Source: Candidatus Bathyarchaeia archaeon
GTDB taxonomy: Archaea > Thermoproteota > Bathyarchaeia > Bathyarchaeales > Bathycorpusculaceae
Length of the DNA stretch: 64,000 bases
Direction: 5' to 3'
Assembly (NCBI GenBank): GCA_038873195.1
Contig: JAVZEV010000001.1
Span: forward strand, 276,490-340,489
Shown: piece after piece, positions 7,703 to 15,081 of the stretch
Layout: every line of letters begins with the position of its first letter
Numbering within the stretch: the first letter of the stretch is position 1
Made by a program: the position numbers and the translations under genes
The notes under the pieces: generated by a model
What the model was told of the DNA's origin: nothing
Seen by the model: only the letters and a program-made list of their open reading frames with translations
Database searches by the model: none

Positions 7703-10171
7703 ATGGATTTAAAGGGTGCAGCCAGACAATATTGGCTTCTTGGCTGCAACATTGTTTTGCTCAGAGGCAAAGAGCCACTGCATAAATGGAGCCAATGGCG
7801 AAGCGAAAGGCAGAGTGAGCTTAACTTTGAAGCGTTGCCATGGAATGAAGCTGATGGCTTTGCCATAATCTGCGGACAGCAAATGCACAATGAGCTTTAT
7901 GTTGGAGCCGTAGACTTTGATGTTAAAAACCTGCCACAAGAAACCGTAGACAAAGGCAAGCAAGTTTTAAAGTTTATGCCAATAACTCAGATGGAAGAGA
8001 CTCCAAGCAGAGGACAACATTGGATTTATTTTACACGTAAAAAACCAAAAAGCGTTTCAGCTTTTCATAACGTGGCTGCTTTGGAACTGGTTGGTGAAAA
8101 CAAGCTGTTAATAATGGCTCCAAGCAAAGGTTATAGAAGGCTAAATGACAATACTGCAACAATTGTTGAAAACTTGGAAAACTTGTTTTTGGAAGCTTTG
8201 GCAAAGGCTGGAGTTAAAATTGCTCGCATTACGAGTGAATTTTGGTTTGATAAGCCAGACTTAGCCAAGCAACCTTACAGAGGCAAGGCTCCTCCGTGCA
8301 TTCGGAGTTTGATGGAAGGCACAAAGCAGGGACTGCGGAATGAATATGCAGTAAGGTTGGCTGGTTTTCTCTGCAACTTCAAGAAATTGGAGCCTAAAAA
8401 AGCATGGAAGCAGCTTCAAGAGTGGAACCAACGGAATCAGCCCCCTTTACCTGAAACTGAACTTTCCGCTTGTTTTAAAAGTGCAGTGGAAAAACGGTAC
8501 GTTTACGGATGCAGCGACAATATTCTGGCAAGCCTATGCGACATGGAAAACTGCAGTCTAGCCAAAACGGAAGTGAAAGAGCAGGAATCAGCGAAGAAAC
8601 AATTGAAAGATTCTGGCGTGTTGCCAGATGGATGTTTCGAGGCAATTTACCACAATGGAAAACCATGCTTCTTGATTTTGAACAGCAGAAAATTCTTTAT
8701 TGCGGAAAAGGTTGAAGTTGAAGGAAAATGTTTTCTTCCGAAAGAAGCCAGAAACGTGCCTTACGAGCCTTACGGTTTCTATGAAGGAGAAGTTGACGTT
8801 CACAGCTTGTTTGAAGATGTTAAACTGTGGATTCAAAAGCTGATTGACGTGGAGCCAATTTACCGGGATATTCTTGCAGTTTGCGTTTTAATGAGTTACC
8901 AGCAGGAGAAACTGCACACTGTGCCGTACCTCTTCTTTTTCGGAGACAACGAGAGTGGAAAAAGCACGGTTCTAAAAGTGTTAAACAAACTTTGTTACAG
9001 ACCGCTTTTTGGAGTAACTATTCCAGCAGCAGACTTGTATGGCTACTTGGAAGATTCAGATTCAATTGGCTGCATCTTAGAAGATGAAGTTCAAGGAATC
9101 CACAAGGACACGGACAAGATTAAAATCTACAAGTCTGGCTACAGTCGAGGAGCCAAAGTCCCGAGAATGATAACAACAGAATATTCCAGGTATATTAAGT
9201 ATTACAATGTGTTCTGCTTCAAAGCGTGTGCAAGCGAGCAGATTCCACAGGTAAAAGGCTTCAACGAAAGGTTCCTTTTCGTCGCAATGGTTGAGGGCTA
9301 TCCGCAGCTTGAATGGGTTGACTTAACCAAAGAGCAGATGGAACAGTTAAACGCTTTGCGAAACAAACTGCTAAAATGGAGAATGTTAACTCGAAACCAA
9401 GAGTTGCCAGAAATCCAACTTAAAATTAAGGGAAGATTAAAAGAACTGTGGAAGCCTCTGCTGCAAGTTGCCTACGGCTTGCCTGCTTACGAAAACCTTG
9501 TAAATTTTCTGGAAGAGCAGCAGAAAGAAAGGCTGAGTGGAAAACAAGACACGTTGGAAGGGAAAATTGTCAAAGTGGTAGTTGACTTGTTTAACAGCAA
9601 CTTGGAGGGTTTACCGACGATTCCATTCTCTACAATTTGGAGCAACCTGCAAGAAGAGTTGAATGCAAAAATAGACTCGCAAAAAGACTATGTCATGCAC
9701 ACAAGCGAATTCGACGACGTGACAAAAAACAAGGTTGGTTATAGGCTTAGGGAGATTCTGAGTGGAAAAACTCAAGTAAAAAAAGAGAAAGATTTGGAAG
9801 GCAATTGGGTTTCGATTAAGGCTTATGTTTTTGACGTAAACAAACTGAAAAGAATAGCGAGAAAGTATGGTTACGAGTTTTCTACTAAGTTACCGAGTGT
9901 ACCGAGTTCCGAGAGTGTAAGCACTTCTGAAACTATGGAGAAAGTCCATGAAAACAATGTTGAAAAAGAGGCTCCTACACCTCTGCAACTCGGTACACTT
10001 AGTAACTCGGTAGAAAGCCAGTTGCAAGAGCAGAAACCGCAAGATTTGCTTCAATGCCACTTTTGCAGAAGTATTGGCAAGTCAAAGTTTTTCGCCACTC
10101 AAGCAGACTTAGACAGGCACCTTGTGGCTTTGCACTCTGGCTATCAAGGAAAAAGAGAGGTTAAAGGCTAA
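7703..10171 (+). CDS. Primase-polymerase / SF3-like helicase with C2H2 zinc finger
   Basis: This 822-residue protein is the probable replication initiator of the element. The N-terminal primase-polymerase domain has a DFD metal motif (71-73) and a downstream His (H107 in SRGQHWIYF). Next comes a primase C-terminal region with spaced cysteines (about 199, 270, 279 and 284), possibly binding metal or an Fe-S cluster. The ATPase has Walker A GDNESGKST (414-422) and a Walker B-like ILEDE (458-462), as in D5/SF3 helicases. A low-complexity Ser/Glu/Val linker (about 730-780) leads to a C2H2 finger (C785, C788, H806, H811). The next gene overlaps by one base (TAATG). The domain order follows known archaeal plasmid and virus primase-helicases; the terminal C2H2 finger is unusual. 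Confidence 0.75.
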   Translation: MDLKGAARQYWLLGCNIVLLRGKEPLHKWSQWRSERQSELNFEALPWNEADGFAIICGQQMHNELYVGAVDFDVKNLPQETVDKGKQVLKFMPITQMEETPSRGQHWIYFTRKKPKSVSAFHNVAALELVGENKLLIMAPSKGYRRLNDNTATIVENLENLFLEALAKAGVKIARITSEFWFDKPDLAKQPYRGKAPPCIRSLMEGTKQGLRNEYAVRLAGFLCNFKKLEPKKAWKQLQEWNQRNQPPLPETELSACFKSAVEKRYVYGCSDNILASLCDMENCSLAKTEVKEQESAKKQLKDSGVLPDGCFEAIYHNGKPCFLILNSRKFFIAEKVEVEGKCFLPKEARNVPYEPYGFYEGEVDVHSLFEDVKLWIQKLIDVEPIYRDILAVCVLMSYQQEKLHTVPYLFFFGDNESGKSTVLKVLNKLCYRPLFGVTIPAADLYGYLEDSDSIGCILEDEVQGIHKDTDKIKIYKSGYSRGAKVPRMITTEYSRYIKYYNVFCFKACASEQIPQVKGFNERFLFVAMVEGYPQLEWVDLTKEQMEQLNALRNKLLKWRMLTRNQELPEIQLKIKGRLKELWKPLLQVAYGLPAYENLVNFLEEQQKERLSGKQDTLEGKIVKVVVDLFNSNLEGLPTIPFSTIWSNLQEELNAKIDSQKDYVMHTSEFDDVTKNKVGYRLREILSGKTQVKKEKDLEGNWVSIKAYVFDVNKLKRIARKYGYEFSTKLPSVPSSESVSTSETMEKVHENNVEKEAPTPLQLGTLSNSVESQLQEQKPQDLLQCHFCRSIGKSKFFATQADLDRHLVALHSGYQGKREVKG
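9891..10012. repeat. Inverted TACCGAGT repeats within the primase-helicase linker
   Basis: Two copies of TACCGAGT (9891-9898 and 9900-9907) face two inverted copies, ACTCGGTA (9989-9996 and 10005-10012). GTGTACCGAGTT at 9897-9908 is the exact reverse complement of 9987-9998. The repeats lie in the part of the gene coding for a flexible linker. They could form a long stem or act as initiator-binding iterons. Confidence 0.5.
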
Positions 10172-11454
10172 TGGCTCGGCTGTGCTGTCCAGAATGTGGT
10201 TCTCAGCTTCTCTATAAGGATGGTTTACGTTATCTTAGTGGTGGTTCAACAGTTCAAAGGTGGCTTTGCCGAAACTGTGGTTATCGGTTCTCAGAGAAAA
10301 GCATATCAGATATGCCTAAAAACACTGTATTAACCGTTAATACAGTTGAGAGAACCGATTTAACTTCGTCAACGGTTGACGAAGTTGAAAGGACAGACTT
10401 AACTGTGCCAACGGTTGGCACAGTTGAGAAATATTCTCAGCATAAGTCTTTTAAGAATTGTCTGACACAATGCAATAGCGATGCACATGGCAAGAAGGTT
10501 CTTGTCATGGAAGCGGCAAAAGCAACAAGTGAAAAGCGGGAAGCGGGAGCCACAGAAACCGCACAGCAGCACGGTTTAATCCTTGAATATGCATGGAAAC
10601 TAAAGAAGCGTGGACTATCCGACGTTAGCATAAAAACGAGAAGTTACCAGTTAGCTCAATTAGTCAAGCATGGAGCAGACTTGCGCAATCCTGAAAGTGT
10701 CGAAACGGTTTTGGCAACGGAAAAACTGACACCATGCCAAAAGAAAAACCGAGTTTCAGCTTACACTTCATACTGCAAAGTCATGGATATAAAATGGACA
10801 CCATTCAAAGTTAAATACCAACCTAAACAACCGTTCATTCCATTAGAAGCCGAACTGGACCAGTTGATAGCTGCATGTGGAAAAACAACCGCGGCTTTCC
10901 TTCAAATCTTAAAGGACACAGGTGCAAGAGCAGGAGAAATTGCACGGTTAAAATGGACAGACGTAAACTTTGAACATAACACTATAAGCATTAACGAAGC
11001 CGAAAAAGGCTCAAACACTCGAACATTAAAGGTTTCGCAAAAAGCAATCGCCATGATAAAGAATCTACCTAAAAAATACGGCGAATACATATTCAACCCC
11101 AACCCGCCATTAGCAGCTTCAATAAAAGAATGCTTGCAGCTTGCAAGAAAACGTTTAGCAAGAAACCTTCAGAACCCCAGGTTCCTACAAATTCACTTCC
11201 ACACTTTCCGTCATTGGAAGGCAACAATGGAATACGCAAAAACAAAGGACATCCTACATGTTAGGCAATTGCTGGGACATAAACAAATTCAAAGCACACT
11301 TGTCTATACTACACTGGTAAACTTTGAAGCGGATGAATACGTTGTTAAAAGACCAAAAACCACAGAGGAAGAGGATGAACTTATCAAGGCAGGGTTTGAA
11401 TATGTCAGATTTGACGATAAAATGCAAGCGCCAATTTATAGGAAGAGGAAGTAG
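10171..11454 (+). CDS. Tyrosine recombinase (integrase) with N-terminal zinc ribbon
   Basis: The 427-residue protein has an N-terminal zinc ribbon (C5/C6, C9, C33, C36), a Thr/Val/Glu-rich linker made of 13-residue repeats (about 50-90), a SAM-like core-binding domain (about 132-215) and a tyrosine recombinase catalytic domain. Catalytic residues visible are R253 (TGARAGEIARLKW), H344/R347 (HTFRHW), H370 (LGHKQI) and Y379 (TLVYT); a candidate Lys is K287. It starts with a one-base overlap on the primase gene. It would catalyse integration and excision of the element. Its linker region carries the palindrome array described separately. The gene is intact, so it is not split by integration. Confidence 0.88.
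   Translation: MARLCCPECGSQLLYKDGLRYLSGGSTVQRWLCRNCGYRFSEKSISDMPKNTVLTVNTVERTDLTSSTVDEVERTDLTVPTVGTVEKYSQHKSFKNCLTQCNSDAHGKKVLVMEAAKATSEKREAGATETAQQHGLILEYAWKLKKRGLSDVSIKTRSYQLAQLVKHGADLRNPESVETVLATEKLTPCQKKNRVSAYTSYCKVMDIKWTPFKVKYQPKQPFIPLEAELDQLIAACGKTTAAFLQILKDTGARAGEIARLKWTDVNFEHNTISINEAEKGSNTRTLKVSQKAIAMIKNLPKKYGEYIFNPNPPLAASIKECLQLARKRLARNLQNPRFLQIHFHTFRHWKATMEYAKTKDILHVRQLLGHKQIQSTLVYTTLVNFEADEYVVKRPKTTEEEDELIKAGFEYVRFDDKMQAPIYRKRK
10288..10440. repeat. Array of perfect palindromes, three on a 39-nt period
   Basis: Perfect palindromes with a single central base lie at 10288-10298, 10301-10315, 10324-10346, 10362-10386 and 10401-10425; a sixth at 10425-10439 has a three-base loop. The three long ones have centres at 10335, 10374 and 10413, exactly 39 nt apart. 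They share ACT outside and AACNGTT inside, while five middle bases differ in each and are matched by complementary changes in the other arm. The period equals 13 codons and stays in frame. Confidence 0.85.
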
Positions 11455-11554
11455 CAACATGGCAAAACCTTTCGGAATCCACGGAAAACTTTCACTTTTC
11501 GTAAATTCTAAAAGGAGTATGCACTTTAAGTATCCGTATGATATTTGCATTTGA

Positions 11555-12040
11555 ATGGTGAGGGAGAAAATGGAAGAAAAACACGAGTGTTTTGGTTTTC
11601 GCGTGAAAATGGGCGAGTATGAAGTGGAAATTAACGGAACACGCGAAGAAGTTTTAAAAACCGTAGAAGATTTGCCGAATTTAATGGTTAACGTGCAAAA
11701 AGCCTTTGAAACTGTCAAGCCTAAAACAGTCGCGACACTTACAATTAAGAAGGAAGCACCCAAAGAAGAAGCGGGAGCTCCAGCGCAGAAGTACCCGAAA
11801 ATTATGCGCACAGACAATTGCGGCGAAGCCATTTTGCGGGTTCTTGAGACTGATTGGGGAAAGTGGCGACCGAGGACTATGGATGAGTTAAGAGAAGCGT
11901 TAAAGGCTAATGAGCTGGATTTTTCTGGGCGAGTTTTAGCTGGGGTTCTCATGGGACTTGTTAAGCAAGGAAGAATCAGACGGTGGAAGACTGATGCGGG
12001 TCACGTGTATATTTTAGCCGAGAAGGAAACGTTGGCTTAG
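11555..12040 (+). CDS. Two-part protein: beta module plus winged helix (paralogue 1)
   Basis: The 161-residue protein has an N-terminal module with two short strands and a helix (KMGEYEVEINGTREEVLKTVEDL), a linker with Lys/Glu/Ala, and a C-terminal winged helix (about 92-152: EAILRVLETDWGKW, TMDELREAL, RVLAGVLMGLVKQGRIRRW). Two nearby genes (12055 and 12976) have the same layout. GGTGA at 11557-11561 would serve an internal ATG at 11570, which is an alternative start. It follows the recombinase by 100 nt. No function is known to me; DNA binding by the wing is inferred. Confidence 0.6.
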   Translation: MVREKMEEKHECFGFRVKMGEYEVEINGTREEVLKTVEDLPNLMVNVQKAFETVKPKTVATLTIKKEAPKEEAGAPAQKYPKIMRTDNCGEAILRVLETDWGKWRPRTMDELREALKANELDFSGRVLAGVLMGLVKQGRIRRWKTDAGHVYILAEKETLA

Positions 12041-12054
12041 GAGGATAACGCTCT

Positions 12055-12525
12055 ATGGGAAAGGTTGAAGCGCGGATTAAGACGCCCTTCGGCGAGATTG
12101 TAGTGGAAGGCGAAAATGCGCAAGAAGTTCTGGGCTTGTTGGAGAGTTTTCCGAAAGATTTTGTGGAGAAAGTATTGGATTTTGTTTCGAACAGACTTGT
12201 TCCTTCAGGTGTCCAGTTGAAGGGCATTGTGGAGTTTACGACTGAAGGCCCCGTGATTGTGGCGCGTGAGAATCTTACACATTATGAAGCGATTGGGTTG
12301 ACCTTGTATGCTTCTGAGGAGAAGAAGAACACTGCAGCGCAGATTCAGAAACTTCTGGAGTCAAGTGGAATAAAATGTATGGTTCCTGCACGGTTGAATG
12401 AGATGACTAAACGCGGACAAGTGTTTAAGCCAGACCCCAATAAGCCAGAGTTTAAGTTAACTGTGCAGGGCGAGCGTTGGGTTGAGGATGAAGTTTTGGC
12501 TAAGCTTCGAGGTAAGATGGGTTAG
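12055..12525 (+). CDS. Two-part protein: beta module plus winged helix (paralogue 2)
   Basis: The 156-residue protein starts 15 nt after the previous gene, with GGAGG before ATG 12055. The N terminus repeats the layout KVEARIKTPFGEIVVEGENAQEV then a helix (LGLLESFPKDFVEKVLDFV). The C-terminal half is a winged helix (AIGLTLYASEEKKNTAAQI, LLESSG, LNEMTKRGQVF, VQGERWV). The same family layout and direction suggest an operon of duplicated genes. Function unknown. Confidence 0.6.
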   Translation: MGKVEARIKTPFGEIVVEGENAQEVLGLLESFPKDFVEKVLDFVSNRLVPSGVQLKGIVEFTTEGPVIVARENLTHYEAIGLTLYASEEKKNTAAQIQKLLESSGIKCMVPARLNEMTKRGQVFKPDPNKPEFKLTVQGERWVEDEVLAKLRGKMG

Positions 12526-12603
12526 GCTGTACATGCAACAGTATCTAATCCACCTATTGTTTAAATGTTGATACGATGTGATTAACTATGGAGATGATTG
12601 TTA

Positions 12604-12972
12604 ATGAGTTCAGTCTTCGATGATATGACAGATTCGGAGAGAAGAGTTGCTAGTTTTCTGACGGAATTGGGTCTCAAATGGGTTTACGAATTTCCAGTAT
12701 TTGTTTATGATGAAAAAGACAGACCAAGAGTGTGGACACCCGATTTCTATATTCCGAAGTTAGGAATGCATATAGAGGTTTGTGGCTCAGAAGATTTTAA
12801 CTATAGGTATAGGGAAGAAATTTACGAAAAAAATGGTTATTATGTTGTCTTTCTTCACATTTACAAGCAACCAGAAAAATGGAAGAATTTTCTGATAGCA
12901 AGAATAAGGGAAATTGAAGAATCAAGACATACGGAGGTATTAAAGATTTCAGACTTCACTTATTCACGCTAA
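12604..12972 (+). CDS. PD-(D/E)XK nuclease-like protein with altered active site
   Basis: The 122-residue protein (ATG 12604, GGAGATG upstream) resembles the small Vsr/DUF559-like nuclease fold: SERRVASFLTELG (helix with E), YEFPVFVYD, TPDFYIPKLGMHIEVCG, then GYYVVFLHI. The aspartate of the PDF motif and the glutamate of IEV are present. The lysine normally two residues after the glutamate is cysteine here (IEVCG). The protein may be inactive, or may use another residue. It lies between paralogues 2 and 3 and ends 3 nt before the latter, so it probably works with them. An in-frame TTG at 12598 is the alternative start. Confidence 0.55.
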   Translation: MSSVFDDMTDSERRVASFLTELGLKWVYEFPVFVYDEKDRPRVWTPDFYIPKLGMHIEVCGSEDFNYRYREEIYEKNGYYVVFLHIYKQPEKWKNFLIARIREIEESRHTEVLKISDFTYSR

Positions 12973-12975
12973 AAA

Positions 12976-13515
12976 ATGGACGTGGAAAATTTGGTTAATA
13001 AACAACAAGATAAATCGCGTGATGTTACGGTTCATGTGCGTTATGGTGATGTAGAGAAGACTTTTTCGGGCAGTGTTGAAGATGTTTGGCTGAGTTTAAG
13101 CAAGTTTTTTGGCGAGTTTTTGCCTTCTTTCGACGTTGCTAAGCGGCTTGTTTTTAATGTAGATTTGGAAGAGCTTGTTAAGGCGTGTGAGGGCTTGATT
13201 GGTTTTTCTAAGGAAGGTGCAAGTTTGCTTGTTGGTAAGGATAGGCTTACGGATAATGAGACTTTGTTGTTGTGGCTTTTGGCTGCTAATGTAGGTTATG
13301 GTTTAGGTTTATTGCAGAGTGATTGTGTTTCTAAGGAAGAGTTGCAAGCTAAGTTAGGGAAGAGTGGAAAGATTGTAAGCACAAGACTTGGTGAGCTTGT
13401 CAAAAGCGATATGGTTATGAAGACCAGTGATGACAAATATAGGATTACAACTTTTGGCGTTGTGCAAATGCAGAAAGAGTTTATTCCAAAGATTAAGGCG
13501 AAAATTAGCGGTTGA
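12976..13515 (+). CDS. Two-part protein: beta module plus winged helix (paralogue 3)
   Basis: The 179-residue protein begins with VTVHVRYGDVEKTFSGSVEDV (two strands, helix). It continues with a helical middle that includes a hydrophobic stretch (TLLLWLLAANVGYGLGLL, about 96-113). It ends in a winged helix (SKEELQAKLGKSGKIVSTRL, ELVKSDMVMKTSDDKYRITTFG). Layout and order match the two genes at 11555 and 12055. It follows the nuclease-like gene by only 3 nt. Codon choice is T/G-rich, unlike gatDE. Function unknown. Confidence 0.6.
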   Translation: MDVENLVNKQQDKSRDVTVHVRYGDVEKTFSGSVEDVWLSLSKFFGEFLPSFDVAKRLVFNVDLEELVKACEGLIGFSKEGASLLVGKDRLTDNETLLLWLLAANVGYGLGLLQSDCVSKEELQAKLGKSGKIVSTRLGELVKSDMVMKTSDDKYRITTFGVVQMQKEFIPKIKAKISG

Positions 13516-13595
13516 TTTTCATGTAAATGGCAACATGTCTTATGCGTGACTGCAAGAAAAATCTTTTATGATTGGTTCCACATTCAAAAAGCTCT

Positions 13596-15014
13596 ATGTC
13601 CAGCGAATCTGAAGGACCAGCAAAATCTCCTGAAATAAGCAAATACAGGGATAAGATTGTCAGCGGACCAATCATTCGCACAATTTTTTGGTTGGGCTTA
13701 CCTCCTCTTGTAAATCAGCTGGTAGTTGTTACTTACAACGTAGCAGACGCTTACTGGTTAAGTAGTTACAACGAAATTGCAGTGGCAGTTCCTAGACAAA
13801 TGTGGCCTGTCTTAATGCTTTTTCAAGCGCTTGTGATGGCTTTAACAACTGCTTGTTTAAGCATGGTATCGCAGTATATTGGAGGCAAAGCTTACAAGAA
13901 GGCTAGTTTGGAAGCGTCACGTTTCTTTACTGTAGCTTTTCTTGCAGGAGCCATGTTGAGTCTTTCGCTTTTAACTCTTAGAGGCTTAATTTTCACGTGG
14001 GTTGTGTCTACTCCGCCTGAAATATTTGAGGACGTCATGAGATACTCTGGCGTAATAGCTTTCGATGTATTCTTTAATTACATAGCTCTCACATATACCA
14101 CATTACTTCAAAGCGTCGGAGACACTAAGCGACCAGCCATAGTTAATGTGGTATCCGTGGGCATCAACGTTATCTTAGACCCGTTTTTCGTATTGGGCAT
14201 TGGACCTTTTCCTCGTTTGGGGGTGATGGGTGCAGCTCTTACTGATGTTTTGGGGAAGCTAATATCGATAAGTGCTTTGACTTATTTGCTTCGGAGGGAT
14301 TATCCTGAGCTTAAGATAAGGTTTACTAAGGAAATAGATGCTGAGTGGGTTCGTCTATTTTTGCGTATAGGTTTGCCAATTCTGACGCTTGGTTTGACGA
14401 ATGGTTTTGCTTTTCTCATGCAACTTAGGCTTGTTAACATGTTAGGCATTTTTGCAGCTACTGCTTTTTCCATAGGGTTTGTGATAATGGACATTGTGGA
14501 TGCTGCGTTGTGGGGGCTTAGTGGTGCGCCAGCTATAATGATAGGGCAAAGCTTGGGAGCGGGAAATCGTGAAAGGGCTAGGGAGGTTGCGTTTAAAGCG
14601 GCTCTTTTAATATTTAGTCTTATGGTGTTAGTAGCGGGCATTATCTATCCGATTAGAGGAGTTGTGGTTGATGTGTTTGCGGATGACCCGAACATAGTGA
14701 ATGAGACTGAACTGTTCATGCAGATGTTACTGCCGACGCTTCCGTTTTTCGGTTTGTTCGCAAATGCCATGTCCACTGGGAGAGGGTCAGGGCACACGTT
14801 GTTTCCGACGGCTGTTGGCGTGTCAAGACTTTGGGGAATACGGTTGGCTTTGGGTTATGTTTTAGCTTTTACTTTGGCAATGGGTTCTTTGGGGGTTTGG
14901 TTGGCTTTCGCTGTTAGCAATGTTATAGGAGGAGTTGTTTCTATTCTTTGGATAAAGTATGGAAATTGGGCTGAAGCAGTGGTTGATAAGAACCGTTTGT
15001 CGGAAAATACGTGA
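13596..15014 (+). CDS. MATE family efflux transporter
   Basis: The protein has about 12 hydrophobic helices and the MATE layout: ISGPIIRTIFWLGLPPLVN-type opening, AVAVPRQMWPVLML, a repeated half starting near ADWVRLFLRIGLPI, and GQSLGAGNRERA as the duplicate of QYIGGKAYKKA. It would export cationic drugs or metabolites using an ion gradient. A TATA-like CTTTTATG at 13563-13570 lies about 26 nt before ATG 13596, pointing to a leaderless message. A TTG at 13572 lies too close to the promoter. Substrate unknown. Confidence 0.88.
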   Translation: MSSESEGPAKSPEISKYRDKIVSGPIIRTIFWLGLPPLVNQLVVVTYNVADAYWLSSYNEIAVAVPRQMWPVLMLFQALVMALTTACLSMVSQYIGGKAYKKASLEASRFFTVAFLAGAMLSLSLLTLRGLIFTWVVSTPPEIFEDVMRYSGVIAFDVFFNYIALTYTTLLQSVGDTKRPAIVNVVSVGINVILDPFFVLGIGPFPRLGVMGAALTDVLGKLISISALTYLLRRDYPELKIRFTKEIDAEWVRLFLRIGLPILTLGLTNGFAFLMQLRLVNMLGIFAATAFSIGFVIMDIVDAALWGLSGAPAIMIGQSLGAGNRERAREVAFKAALLIFSLMVLVAGIIYPIRGVVVDVFADDPNIVNETELFMQMLLPTLPFFGLFANAMSTGRGSGHTLFPTAVGVSRLWGIRLALGYVLAFTLAMGSLGVWLAFAVSNVIGGVVSILWIKYGNWAEAVVDKNRLSENT

Positions 15015-15081
15015 TTTCGGCGGTCAATTATCATTGCATGTGAGGTTTTCTATAATCTGTTTGCGAAAGACTAGGAGCAAG

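Larger units (their letters stand above)
4872..11454 (+). mobile_element. Candidate integrated virus/plasmid-like element (approximate bounds)
   Basis: Between host-like genes (zinc-ribbon membrane protein on the left, wHTH proteins on the right) lies a run of element-type genes: tiny overlapping genes, two RHH proteins, an HTH protein, a VP1-like two-helix membrane protein, a primase-helicase and a tyrosine recombinase as the last gene. No tRNA and no convincing direct-repeat attachment sites were found, so both ends are approximate; the left end could be anywhere between 4745 and 5890. The recombinase is intact. Confidence 0.6.

Noticed and set aside
6678-11474. AAACCTTTCG shared near 6678 and 11465 as a direct repeat
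   Set aside because: A 10-nt match between two regions of this size is not significant.
4807-11521. Near-identical CGTAAAATCTAAAA / CGTAAATTCTAAAA at about 4807 and 11509 as attachment sites
   Set aside because: Only 13 of 14 A/T-rich bases match; this is expected by chance in such DNA and no tRNA is near.
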